Below are positions 25,936-34,964 of a stretch of 64,000 bases of DNA, one piece after another; position 1 is the first letter of the stretch; every line of letters starts with the position of its first letter. A program made the translations under genes and the position numbers. Below the pieces are notes generated by a model, which did not search any database, was not told the origin of the DNA, and saw nothing but the letters and a program-made list of their open reading frames with translations. Where the stretch lies: assembly GCF_000374445.1 (NCBI RefSeq), contig NZ_KB894409.1, positions 124,001-188,000 of the forward strand, in the 5' to 3' direction. The DNA is from Actinokineospora enzanensis DSM 44649 (GTDB taxonomy: Bacteria > Actinomycetota > Actinomycetes > Mycobacteriales > Pseudonocardiaceae).

Positions 25936-27141
25936 CTACCCACCCCTACGGACGTGCCTGACCAGCAGGATCACCCCAGCCACCAACGGCACGAGCAGGT
26001 AGGCGCTGCCGATCACGTACTCGGCGGCCGTCCACTCGAACTCGACCGCCTTGCCGTTGCGCATCGCGAGCAGCACACAACTGGCGAACACCAGGACAAC
26101 CGCCGCCACCGGGGCGATCGCGCGCCAGCGGGGGGCGGGCAGCGGATCGGGGAGGCGAGAGAGAAGGTAGACGGTGAGCGGGACGACCCACACCCAATGG
26201 TGTGACCAGGACACCGGGCTGACCAGCAGACCGAAGAACGCACTGATCAGCAAGGCGGGCAGCGGGCTGTCCGCCTTGTGCAGCCGCCGCACCCAGATCG
26301 CACACGGCACGGCCAGCACGACCGCGATCGGCGCCACTACCCGCATCGACCAGTCGGCATTGTCGGTCAACCTGAGCACGAGCCCGTTGAGCGACTGGTT
26401 GCCCGCCCAGTAGATCGGCCCGATGCGCTGCGGATCCTGGACGGCGGTGCCCCAGAACTGGCTGACGTCGTGCCGGATCAGCGCGAACATCACCAGCTGC
26501 AACAGCACGAAACCGGCCAGCGCCCGAACGGCGTCGGCACGCCTGCCGGTGAGCAGCAGGTGCGCCACGAAGATCAGCGGGGTCAGCTTCACCGCCGCCG
26601 CGACGCCGATCAGGATCCCGCCGTACCGCTTGTTCGGGCCGATGAGCAGCACGTCGACCACGACCAGGGCCATCAGCACGATGTTGATCTGCCCGAGGAA
26701 GATCGTGCGCCACACCGGTTCGAGCCCGAGCGCGATGATGCCGATCAGGACCGCGGTCCGGGGCGTGGTCATCCACTGTGGACGGTCGGGGAGGCGGTCA
26801 AGGCAGATCTTGATCACCCAGGTGAGCAGCAGGATGGAGACAGCCGCCAGGATTCCCCAGGCCACCTGTGTGGACACGAGCGCGAGCGGCACGAACAGCA
26901 GCGCCGCGGTGGGCGGGTAGGTGAACGGCAGCCGCGCCCAAGACGGTTCCGCGCTCAGCGCCATGCTGTCGTAGAGGGGCTCTCTCTTCAGGAGCGCCAC
27001 CGCTCCAGACCGGTAGACCGCGTTGTCGACCCCGAGGTGCCACCCCAGCCGCCAACCGACTATCCCCGCGACGATGCAGACAACGGGGAAGAACAGCAAC
27101 GCGACCAGGGACGGCCGGGTACGCAGGGTAGACACAGTCAC
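25936..27141 (-). CDS. GT87-family membrane mannosyltransferase-like protein
   Basis: This 401-residue polytopic protein has about ten membrane segments. The first periplasmic loop contains a conserved acidic residue in HLGVDNAVYRSGA and the Tyr-Pro-Pro in PFTYPPTAALLF, both typical of DUF2029/GT87 polyprenyl-phosphate-mannose-dependent transferases such as PimE. SWSHHWVWVVP near residue 312 is another family motif. It probably adds mannose to a glycolipid outside the membrane. GTG start at 27141. Confidence 0.82.
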   Translation of the reverse strand: MTVSTLRTRPSLVALLFFPVVCIVAGIVGWRLGWHLGVDNAVYRSGAVALLKREPLYDSMALSAEPSWARLPFTYPPTAALLFVPLALVSTQVAWGILAAVSILLLTWVIKICLDRLPDRPQWMTTPRTAVLIGIIALGLEPVWRTIFLGQINIVLMALVVVDVLLIGPNKRYGGILIGVAAAVKLTPLIFVAHLLLTGRRADAVRALAGFVLLQLVMFALIRHDVSQFWGTAVQDPQRIGPIYWAGNQSLNGLVLRLTDNADWSMRVVAPIAVVLAVPCAIWVRRLHKADSPLPALLISAFFGLLVSPVSWSHHWVWVVPLTVYLLSRLPDPLPAPRWRAIAPVAAVVLVFASCVLLAMRNGKAVEFEWTAAEYVIGSAYLLVPLVAGVILLVRHVRRGG

Positions 27142-27170
27142 AGCAAATCATGCCGCGCGCCTGCCCCGCC

Positions 27171-27495
27171 GCACCCCTGTGGACAAGCCGCCGCATGCCT
27201 GTGGCTGCTACCGGTAGCGTGGAAACCGGGGGTTCCCCGGCGAGTTGCCCACAGCCCCGCTGAACCATCCCCAGGCCGCACACCACCACTTGACGAGCCC
27301 GCACACCACGGCGCCTGTGGACAGCTCCGCGCACAACCTCGCCTACCAGCGGTAACGTAGAAATCCGGGGATCCCCCGCGACCGATCCACAGGCCGCCGA
27401 ACAGTCCCCAGGGACACGCCTGGCCTTGACCAACGCGCACCCCACCTCCCCGGTGGGCGACTCCAGGCACAACCCGCCTACCAGCGGTCGCGAGC
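27171..27495. repeat. Tandem copies of a ~125-bp dispersed intergenic repeat
   Basis: Three head-to-tail copies: 27171-27298, 27301-27430 and a truncated 27437-27495. Shared blocks in order: CTGTGGACA, GCGCACA, CTACCAGCGGTA with CGTAGAAA, a GGGG..CCCC hairpin, TCCACAGG, GAACAGTCCCCAGGG, TTGAC. Each unit holds small inverted repeats (CTACC/GGTAG and GGGG/CCCC). A fourth copy is at 28816-28937, on the other side of the 27718-28785 gene. No coding capacity. Confidence 0.7.
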
Positions 27496-27717
27496 TGTCT
27501 ATTTCCCCTCGAAAGTTTCAGGCGGCGCCGTCACTTGCGTCGAGGGAACGTATGTCGTTGCAGCTGCCAGGGGTTATTGATCGAGCCGATATGTGCGGTT
27601 GTCACCGGCGATATGCGAAAGATATGCCCTTGAGGCATCACCCCGGACATGGACCGCGATCCAATCACGTTGTGCTGTCGATCGGCTACGGTGTGCCAGA
27701 GTGTGCGGGAGCAGGCA

Positions 27718-28785
27718 GTGAACGCCAACAGTGCGAGCCCTGCCCAGCAGGAGAAAGAGGCCGTGGACCCGATGCCCGATCGACGCGATTTCCTGGGGTT
27801 ATTGGCAAAGATCACGATGGGCGCGAGCCTCACCGCGGCGGACCTCGCGGTTCTCGCGTCCCCGACCACTCCGACCCCCGCACCTTCCCGGGTCGGGGCG
27901 ACCGAGGCGCGCCAGCTCGCCGACATGGCCGAGGCGTTGTGGGGGCAGGAGAAGAGCTCGGGCGGCGGGACAGTGCGGGAAGCCGCTATCGCCCAAGTGC
28001 GATGGGCAAGGCAATTGCTGGGCGCGACGCATACCGACGAGGTGGAACAGGACCTACGGATTACGTTGTCGGATCTGCTCAGACTATGCGGCTGGTCGTC
28101 ATATGATCTGAGGATGTCGGGATCGGCGGTGCGCTATCTCGGGCAGTCAGCCATCGAAGCCGAGGAATCGGGCGACCGAATGCGGTCGGCGTTGGCCCTG
28201 GACTGCGTCGCGCGCGTCTATGTCCGGGCCGGGTACCTCGACGAAGCGCTGAACATCGTCGACGTGGGGACCATTCCCGCCGAACGTGCCCAGGCCCATG
28301 AGGTCACGGCGTGGCTGATGTCCACCAAAGCCCGCACCTACGCGACCGCGGGCAACAAGACCGCGGCCCACGACGCGCTGACGGCGGCCGCGGACGCGCT
28401 CACCAAGGTCACGCCATCCCGGAGCCACTGGAGCTACACCGAGCGCACCCTGGCCGCGGAAACCGGCAAAGTCCTGGCCACCCTCGCGGTACGGGATAGA
28501 GCGCACTGCCCAGCCGCGATCGAAGCCCTCACCGACTACACCGCCCAGACCGACCCCGGCAAAGCCAAACGCCATGCGTTCGGCATGTCCAACCTCGCCA
28601 TCTGCCACGTACTGGGCGGCGACGTGGCACTCGGGGTCCGGATCGGCCACCAGACCGCCGACGCCGCCGACGACATCCACTCACGACTCCTGCGCGACCA
28701 ACTCACCACACTCGCGGCGGCCGCCCGCCGACACCCCACCGACGGCGACGCGACCGATCTCGCCCACCGCCTCATCCGAACCTAG
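27718..28785 (+). CDS. TPR-like regulator fragment with Tat-like RRDFL motif
   Basis: This protein has about 355 residues from GTG 27718; GTG 27766 or ATG 27775 are alternatives. Near the N-terminus PDRRDFLGLLAK is a twin-arginine-like motif, followed by ~280 residues of helical repeats (AQVRWARQLLGA, SALALDCVARVYVRAGYLDEALNIV, AHDALTAAADAL). The pattern matches the C-terminal part of actinobacterial HTH-plus-TPR proteins (NsdA/NsdB-like), but the usual N-terminal HTH is missing, so it may be a truncated or divergent member. It lies alone between copies of a dispersed repeat, and its TAG stop lies in CTAGTGGTGCGACC, identical to the first 14 bp of the MITE. Confidence 0.65.
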   Translation: MNANSASPAQQEKEAVDPMPDRRDFLGLLAKITMGASLTAADLAVLASPTTPTPAPSRVGATEARQLADMAEALWGQEKSSGGGTVREAAIAQVRWARQLLGATHTDEVEQDLRITLSDLLRLCGWSSYDLRMSGSAVRYLGQSAIEAEESGDRMRSALALDCVARVYVRAGYLDEALNIVDVGTIPAERAQAHEVTAWLMSTKARTYATAGNKTAAHDALTAAADALTKVTPSRSHWSYTERTLAAETGKVLATLAVRDRAHCPAAIEALTDYTAQTDPGKAKRHAFGMSNLAICHVLGGDVALGVRIGHQTADAADDIHSRLLRDQLTTLAAAARRHPTDGDATDLAHRLIRT

Positions 28786-28815
28786 TGGTGCGACCAACGC
28801 CCCCTCGTCGGGCCG

Positions 28816-28937
28816 ACACCCCTGTGGACAAGCCAGCGCACAGCCTCGTCTACCAGCGGTAGCGTAGAAAACAGGGGTCCCCTGTGACCTGTCCACAAGG
28901 CCGTGAACAGTCCACAGGGGCACACCACGAGTTGACA
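28816..28937. repeat. Fourth copy of the ~125-bp intergenic repeat
   Basis: It aligns with 27301-27430 throughout, with the same block order and orientation; roughly four of five bases agree by eye. Confidence 0.7.
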
Positions 28938-28939
28938 GG

Positions 28940-29728
28940 TCAGGCGCGGCCGATGCCGTGGACCAGGTGTTGGGCCGACGACTCCGAGCCGGGCAGTCGT
29001 TGTACCCGGATGTCCGGACGGCCAAGCGCGCCCAGGTCCGGATCCACCGCGAACCGGTCGTTGATCAGCAGTCGAGCGTCGGTAGCCCGCTCCGACAGCC
29101 GTGCATCCCGTTCCGCCAGCACGACCGCCACCGACGGCCCCAACACGGCAACGCTCTCCCCGCCGTCGAATACCGACCGCAGGACGTCTCCCGCCAGGAC
29201 CATCGCCATCAGTCGGGGCCATCCCACCACCCGGCTCAGGTTCAGGCTGACCACCAGCAGCACAAACCGCTCGGAGGGGCAGAACCCGTCCCGCCGTCCC
29301 TTGGCATAGACCTCGCCCAGTCGCACCCGCAGGTAGTCCGCACTGGCCTGACCGGACAACGAGTCCGTCGCCTCCCCCGCGTGCCGCTGCCCCAACGCCG
29401 CATCCACCCACGCAAGCGCGGTGGCGCGGATCAATGTGGGCGGCGTTGCGTCCGGATCGGCGACAGCCTTCACTCCCGTCGGCGTCTCCAGGACCGCGCA
29501 CAGGGCGGCCAGGTCGCCGAGGGTTTCGTCGAGGCTGGCACCGGTGAGGGCGCGGGCGCGGGCCAGGTCGCCGAGGGCACCGACCGGGTCGTCGCCTGCC
29601 AGGACCGCGGCGCAGACGTCATCCACCTCCGGGACGCCCCAGTCGCTGGGGTAGCGCCAGCCCGCGGTGAGGCTCGCGGTGCGCCATCTCGCGCGCAGGT
29701 CGCGCAGGGCCCAGTCGGTACCGGTCAT
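28940..29728 (-). CDS. Hypothetical protein with degenerate GGDEF-like C-terminus
   Basis: This protein has 262 residues from ATG 29728; the frame is open to 29860. The N-terminal ~120 residues are helical. The C-terminal ~130 (FVLLVVSLNLSRVVGWPRLM...AGDVLRSVF..GESVAVLGPSVAVVLAERD) has the strand-helix spacing of a GGDEF domain but lacks a GGDEF signature, so cyclase activity is not expected. It could be a degenerate sensor domain; this is tentative. Confidence 0.6.
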   Translation of the reverse strand: MTGTDWALRDLRARWRTASLTAGWRYPSDWGVPEVDDVCAAVLAGDDPVGALGDLARARALTGASLDETLGDLAALCAVLETPTGVKAVADPDATPPTLIRATALAWVDAALGQRHAGEATDSLSGQASADYLRVRLGEVYAKGRRDGFCPSERFVLLVVSLNLSRVVGWPRLMAMVLAGDVLRSVFDGGESVAVLGPSVAVVLAERDARLSERATDARLLINDRFAVDPDLGALGRPDIRVQRLPGSESSAQHLVHGIGRA

Positions 29729-29967
29729 ACCGGTGTCGTCGGGGTGCCACCGCGATCCCGCTTCCCGTACCGCCACAGCCTGGTTCCCTTCGCCGGTTCC
29801 ATGGGAGATGACGCCGCGCGGTTGCGGTTGTGACGCGAAACGGGTGAATATCTGGTGCATCCCCCGCGCGAGTGATGCGTGACGCGCCGCTGAGCTTCCG
29901 TCACACTATGTCGCGGAGCGCGGTCCGCCCGGTGTCCGCAGGCCGCGCGCGAGCCCGAGGGAGCACC

Positions 29968-32349
29968 GTGACGACCGTTCCGGCCGAGTTCGACGGCCCG
30001 AGTGACGCCGAGCTGATCGAGGCCGTGCGCGGGGGCACCATCTCGGCCTACGGCTCGCTCTACGAGCGGCACGTGGCGGCCGCGCGCAACCTGGCCCGGC
30101 AGCTGGCGCGGTCCTCGGCGGAGGCCGACGACCTGGTGTCGGAGGCGTTCGCCAAGGTGCTGGAGACGCTGCGGCAGGGGCGCGGGCCGGACGCGGCGTT
30201 CCGCGCCTACCTGCTGACCGCGCTGCGGCACACCGCCTACGACAAGACGCGGCGGGACCGGAAGGTCGAGTTCTCCGACGACATCTCGCAGGTCAGCGGC
30301 ATCAGCATGGACGCGGTGAGCATCCCGTTCGCGGACCCGGCGGTGGCCGGGCTGGAGCGCTCACTGGCGGCGCAAGCGTTTGCGAAGCTGCCGGAGCGGT
30401 GGCAGGCGGTGCTCTGGCACACCGAGATCGAGGGCCAGTCGCCCGCCGAGGTCGCGCCCATCCTCGGGCTGACGCCGAACGGCGTGTCGGCGCTGGCCTA
30501 CCGGGCCAGGGAGGGGCTCAAGCAGGCATACCTGCAGGTCCACCTGGCGGAGACGTCCGCGGAACGGTGCCGGGCCACCGCCGACCGGCTCGGCGCGTGG
30601 GTACGCGGCGGGCTGTCCAAGCGGGAGACGGCGCAGGTCGAGGCGCACCTGGACGAGTGCGAGCGGTGCCGGGCGCTGGCCGCGGAGCTGACCGATGTGA
30701 ACAGCGGGCTGCGACTGTTCATCGCGCCGCTGGTGCTGGGCCCGCTCGCGGTCACCGGGTACCTGTCGGCGGCGAAGGCGTCGGCCGCCGTAGGAGCGGC
30801 CGCGGTGACGGCCGGGGCGGCGGGCAGCGCGGTCGTGGCGGGTGGCGCGAGTGGTGGCAGCGGGTCGGGCGGGGTGCTCGGCCTGGCGACGAGCGTGCCC
30901 CGGCAGTTGATCGCGACGGCGGCATCCGGGGTGGCGCTGGTGACGGCCGTGGTGATCGGCGTGGTGTCGACCCCGGACCATCCGGAGGTCCCGGCGGCGG
31001 CCACGCAGAGCCAGCCGCCGCCGACGACCAGACCCACGACCCGACCGCCCACGACGACGCCCCCGATCACCCAGGTACCGGCCGAGCCGCCCGCCGAACC
31101 CGAGCCGACGCCCACCACGACCGAGGAACAGGTCCCCCCGGTCACCACGACCACCCCCGAAGCGACGACGACCCCCGCTCCCACCACCACGGCACCCCCG
31201 ACGACCACGGCACCACCCACGACCACCACCCCGGCGCCGCCCGGCCCGCCGAGGCTGATGGTGTCCGGGCCGGGCGACACGGTGTCGTTGACGCCAGGAT
31301 CGCCCACCGACGTGCCGATCACGGTCCGCAACAGCGGCGAGAGTTTGTCCGCGCCGGTCGTCGCCACGCTGCCGCTGCCCAGCGGCGTCCGCGCCGAGCA
31401 GGCCGGGCCGAGCAGGCTCGCGGGTGAGCCGATGCTGCGGCTCGACCCGGCGCCCGGCCCCCAGGAGGCGACCGTCTACTGCGGTCCGGGCAGCGGGACC
31501 GTGGTGTGCCGCACGGCGGGCGGGCTGGCGCCGGGCGCGTCCGTGACGCTGGTGTACCGGCTGGTCGCGGACGACGCGCGGATCACCACGCAGACCGTCG
31601 GGTCGCTCAGCGCGGGCGAGGAGATGTTCGAGTTCACGCTGGCCATCGAGGTCGTGCCGCTGAACGACGACGTCTCACTGCGCGCGGCGGTCGAGCAGCC
31701 GGGCCTGTTGGGCAAGGTGTGGCCGTGGAACCGGCCGACGCGGGTCGCGGCGTGGGCGTCGAACGCGGGCGAGAGCACCAAGCCGGTGGCGGTGACCTTC
31801 GAGGGCGCCGACACCGATGTCCGGTTCATGACGTCGAGCAGCCCGGTGACCTGCACTCCCGGGGAGAACGTGCTGAGCTGCGTGAGCGACGCGCCGCTGG
31901 CGCCGGGCGACGAGGTCAAGATCGTCGTGGTCACCCGGCGCGACCACGGCGACGATGACGATGACAATGACGACGAAAGCCTGGCGTCCCGGGGCCGCGA
32001 CCGGCAGCTGACCGTGCGCGCGGTGCTGGGCCGGGACGCGGAGACGGTCACCGTGCGGCTGAGCCATCACCACCACGGCGACCACGAGCCGACGCACCCG
32101 CCGACGACCACGACCAAGCCCCCATCGACGTCGACAGCGACCACCGGGCCCCCGACCACCACGGGCACGCCACCGACGACCACCACGACACCACCGCACA
32201 CGACCACGCCCCCGCAGACGACCACCCAACCCCCGACCACGGTGACACCCACAACGACGACCCGCCCCAAACCGCCGATCCTCGTCCCGGAACACCACCC
32301 GCTGATCTGTTTGGAGATCGGCATCGGGCTGTTTGTCCGGAATTGCTGA
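29968..32349 (+). CDS. ECF sigma factor fused to zinc finger, membrane helix and adhesin-like tail
   Basis: 793 residues. Sigma region 2 lies at ~20-90 (LYERHVAAARNLARQLARSSAEADDLVSEAF) and region 4 at ~130-185 (KLPERWQAVLWHTEIEGQSPAEVAPILGLTPNGVSAL). Then comes an anti-sigma-like zinc finger HLDECERC near 222, one membrane helix near 310-335, a Pro/Thr-rich stalk, two DUF11-like beta domains, an acidic patch, and a second Pro/Thr-rich stretch with a Cys-containing tail. This matches the ECF groups with C-terminal zinc-finger and membrane extensions, which would sense signals without a separate anti-sigma. GTG 29968 follows GAGGGAG. The target regulon is unknown. Confidence 0.88.
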   Translation: MTTVPAEFDGPSDAELIEAVRGGTISAYGSLYERHVAAARNLARQLARSSAEADDLVSEAFAKVLETLRQGRGPDAAFRAYLLTALRHTAYDKTRRDRKVEFSDDISQVSGISMDAVSIPFADPAVAGLERSLAAQAFAKLPERWQAVLWHTEIEGQSPAEVAPILGLTPNGVSALAYRAREGLKQAYLQVHLAETSAERCRATADRLGAWVRGGLSKRETAQVEAHLDECERCRALAAELTDVNSGLRLFIAPLVLGPLAVTGYLSAAKASAAVGAAAVTAGAAGSAVVAGGASGGSGSGGVLGLATSVPRQLIATAASGVALVTAVVIGVVSTPDHPEVPAAATQSQPPPTTRPTTRPPTTTPPITQVPAEPPAEPEPTPTTTEEQVPPVTTTTPEATTTPAPTTTAPPTTTAPPTTTTPAPPGPPRLMVSGPGDTVSLTPGSPTDVPITVRNSGESLSAPVVATLPLPSGVRAEQAGPSRLAGEPMLRLDPAPGPQEATVYCGPGSGTVVCRTAGGLAPGASVTLVYRLVADDARITTQTVGSLSAGEEMFEFTLAIEVVPLNDDVSLRAAVEQPGLLGKVWPWNRPTRVAAWASNAGESTKPVAVTFEGADTDVRFMTSSSPVTCTPGENVLSCVSDAPLAPGDEVKIVVVTRRDHGDDDDDNDDESLASRGRDRQLTVRAVLGRDAETVTVRLSHHHHGDHEPTHPPTTTTKPPSTSTATTGPPTTTGTPPTTTTTPPHTTTPPQTTTQPPTTVTPTTTTRPKPPILVPEHHPLICLEIGIGLFVRNC

Positions 32350-32417
32350 CGTGACCCACGCGACTTGCCGCACAACCCTGGCCGGTGGCGCTGATCAGGG
32401 CGGATAGACTTCGCGCC

Positions 32418-32957
32418 ATGGCCATGGTTGAGTCGTTGCTGGCCCGCTTCCCCGAGCGGGTCCGGGTGCAGTTGATCAAGCACCGGGAGCTGTTGAAGTT
32501 CGCGGTGGTCGGCGGCATCTGCTTTGTGGTGACGAACGCGGTGAACTACGCGCTCAAGCTCACCGTGCTCAATCGGAACCCGGTGACGGCATTGGCCATC
32601 GCGGTGATCATCGCCACGATCGTCTCCTACATCCTGAACCGGGAATGGTCGTTCCGGGACCGCGGCGGCCGTGAGCGCCAGCACGAGGCGGCGCTGTTCT
32701 TCCTGATCAGCGGCATCGGCGTCGGCTTGAACGCGCTGCCGCTGTACGTGTCCCGCTACTTCCTGCACCTGCAGGTACCGAATGTGACGCTGCTGACGCA
32801 GGAGATCGCCGACTTCGGGTTCGGCATCATCCTGGGCACGCTGGTCGCGATGGTGTTCCGCTGGTGGGCGTTCAAGAGGTACGTATTCCCGCAGGCCGGG
32901 GCGCGGGTTCGGCGGTTGCGGCCGGTTACCTCGAACGACGAGGAACGCGCGGCCTGA
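32418..32957 (+). CDS. GtrA family membrane protein
   Basis: This 179-residue protein has four predicted membrane helices (FAVVGGICFVVTNAVNYAL, TALAIAVIIATIVSYILN, ALFFLISGIGVGLNALPL, FGFGIILGTLVAMVFRWWAFKR). GtrA-like proteins take part in moving lipid-linked sugars across the membrane. ATG 32418 lies 7 nt after TAGACT, a likely -10, with no Shine-Dalgarno, so the gene may be leaderless. Equivalent in context to M. tuberculosis Rv3277, although here it is separated from purK. Confidence 0.88.
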   Translation: MAMVESLLARFPERVRVQLIKHRELLKFAVVGGICFVVTNAVNYALKLTVLNRNPVTALAIAVIIATIVSYILNREWSFRDRGGRERQHEAALFFLISGIGVGLNALPLYVSRYFLHLQVPNVTLLTQEIADFGFGIILGTLVAMVFRWWAFKRYVFPQAGARVRRLRPVTSNDEERAA

Positions 32958-32960
32958 GAA

Positions 32961-34250
32961 TCAGCGCGGCGACCGTTCCGTCGGCCAGCGGACGCCGCGC
33001 ACGTTGCCCGCCTTGGGCACCGGAAGGAATACCGAGAACGTCGCCGGGCGGGCCGCGGAAAGCTCCAGCCTGCCCCCGTCGGAATCGATGAGAGCGCGGG
33101 CGAGCGCCAGTCCCAAACCGGTCGACCCGGCGCCCGAAACGCCGCGTTCGAATATGTGCGGGGTCAATTCGTCCGGCACGCCGTTGCCCGCGTCGGTCAC
33201 CTCGATCACCACCGTGTCGGCCGCGACCGACTCGCCCGCGCGCGCGGACAGCGTCACCGTGCCGTCGCCGTGCCGGAGGGCGTTGTCCAGCAGCACGCCG
33301 ATCGCCTCGCGCAGCCGGGCGGGCGTGACGCGGGCGAGCAGGCCGGGGGTCAGCCGCAATCGCAGCGAGCGGCCTTCCTGGCGCAGCACCTCGCGCCAGT
33401 CGTCGGCGATCGTGCTCAGCTCACGGGTCAGGTCGACCGGTTCGGCGCCCACCGCGCGTGCCTCCCGGGCGGCGGCGAGCAGCTCGTCCAGCACGTCCGC
33501 GAGTCGTTCCGCCTGCTCCAGGGCTTCCCGGGCCTCGGCGGCGGCGTCCTCGTCCGGCACGGTCGTGAGCGCCTCCAGGCGGAGCTGGAGCGCGGTCAAC
33601 CGGCTGCGCAGCTGGTGGGAGACGTCGCCGACGAGATCTCGTTCTCGCTGCACGAGCTGGGCCAGCGCGGTGGCCGAGGCGTCCAGCGCCTCCGCGACCA
33701 TGTCCAGCTCGTGCAGGTCGTAGCGGGCCTTGTCGAGCCGGAAGTCGCCCGCGCCCAGCCTGCTGGCCCGGTCGGCCACGTGCCGCAGCGGGCGGGCCAG
33801 CCGCCGCGCGGTGACCATCGCCACCAGCGTGCCGACCGCCACGGTGAGCACCACCACCAGCGCGACCAGCGCCGCGACCTGGGTCTGGTGGGTGCGCATG
33901 GGCTCGGCGTCGATCTGCAGTCGGACCTGGCCCTGGCCGAGGATGGTGGCCTCCTCGGTGATCATGTCCGGGACCGGGGCAGGCCCCATCACCCGGTCCT
34001 GCTCGCCCGGGATCGACACCGTGAGCCGACCGCCGGTGGGCACCGCCAACTGCACCTTCGTCAGGTCGACGGGCCGGTGGTTGGCGATCTCGTCGTCCAG
34101 GATGGCCACGATCTGCTGCGCGCGGACGGCCAGGTCCTCGCGCGTGAGGCTCTCCACCACCTGAAGCGCGGAGTAGCCCAGCGGGATGCCCAGGGCGCAG
34201 GCGGTCACCGCGACCGCCAACAGGATCGCGAGCAGGATGCGACGGCGCAC
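32961..34250 (-). CDS. Sensor histidine kinase
   Basis: This 429-residue membrane kinase has a first helix at ~5-30, an extracytoplasmic sensor of ~90 residues, a second helix at ~125-147, a HAMP domain, a HisKA H-box DVSHQLRSRLTALQLRLE (His near 212), and a HATPase_c domain with N box DNALRHGDG, G1 TDAGNGVPD and G2 GLGLALAR. The signal is unknown. It follows the response regulator by 6 bp. Confidence 0.95.
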   Translation of the reverse strand: MRRRILLAILLAVAVTACALGIPLGYSALQVVESLTREDLAVRAQQIVAILDDEIANHRPVDLTKVQLAVPTGGRLTVSIPGEQDRVMGPAPVPDMITEEATILGQGQVRLQIDAEPMRTHQTQVAALVALVVVLTVAVGTLVAMVTARRLARPLRHVADRASRLGAGDFRLDKARYDLHELDMVAEALDASATALAQLVQRERDLVGDVSHQLRSRLTALQLRLEALTTVPDEDAAAEAREALEQAERLADVLDELLAAAREARAVGAEPVDLTRELSTIADDWREVLRQEGRSLRLRLTPGLLARVTPARLREAIGVLLDNALRHGDGTVTLSARAGESVAADTVVIEVTDAGNGVPDELTPHIFERGVSGAGSTGLGLALARALIDSDGGRLELSAARPATFSVFLPVPKAGNVRGVRWPTERSPR

Positions 34251-34256
34251 GCGCGG

Positions 34257-34931
34257 CTACTCGGCGTTGAACCGGAAGCCGACCCCGCGCACCGTGGCGA
34301 TGCGCCGCTCGGTCGAGCGTGGGCCGCCCTCGCCGAGCTTGCGACGCAGCCAGGACATATGCATGTCCAGCGTCTTGCTCGTCTTGAGCTCCGGGTCGCT
34401 CCACACCTCGGACAGGATCTCCTCCCGGGTGACCACCTGGCCCGCACGCTGGATCAGCACCCGCAGCAGCTCGAACTCCTTGTTCGCCAGGGTGATCTCC
34501 GCGCCGTCCACCGTCACCACCCGGGCGGCCAGGTCCATCCGCACGCCGTTGACGTCGATGGCGCCCGGTGCCTGCCTGCGCAGCAGCGCTCTGATCCTGG
34601 CCAGCAGCTCGGCCAGCCGGAACGGTTTGGCGACGTAGTCGTCCGCGCCCGCGTCCAGGCCGACCACGAAGTCGACCTCGTCGGCACGCGCGGTCAGCAT
34701 CAGCACCGGGATGCCCCGGCCCGCCGCGCGCAGCCTGCGACACACGTCCAGGCCGTCGATCCCGGGCAGGCCCAGATCGAGGACCAGCAGGTCGGGGTGG
34801 CCGGTAGCGGCCTCCTCCAGTGCCGCGTGGCCGTCGCCGACCACCCGCACCTCATAGCCCTCCCGGTGCAGCGCACGCGAGAGGGGGTCGGCAATGGCCA
34901 CGTCGTCCTCGGCCAGCAGTACCACGCTCAC
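34257..34931 (-). CDS. OmpR-family response regulator
   Basis: 224 residues. The receiver domain (1-115) has acidic pocket EDD, phosphorylation Asp in LLVLDLGLPG (~52), Thr in LTARAD and Lys in VAKPF. The winged-helix domain (~125-220) ends RRIATVRGVGFRFN. GTG start. Partner of the adjacent histidine kinase; targets unknown. Confidence 0.95.
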   Translation of the reverse strand: MSVVLLAEDDVAIADPLSRALHREGYEVRVVGDGHAALEEAATGHPDLLVLDLGLPGIDGLDVCRRLRAAGRGIPVLMLTARADEVDFVVGLDAGADDYVAKPFRLAELLARIRALLRRQAPGAIDVNGVRMDLAARVVTVDGAEITLANKEFELLRVLIQRAGQVVTREEILSEVWSDPELKTSKTLDMHMSWLRRKLGEGGPRSTERRIATVRGVGFRFNAE

Positions 34932-34964
34932 AGGGTCCAGGGTAGGCGTGACACGATCGCGCCC

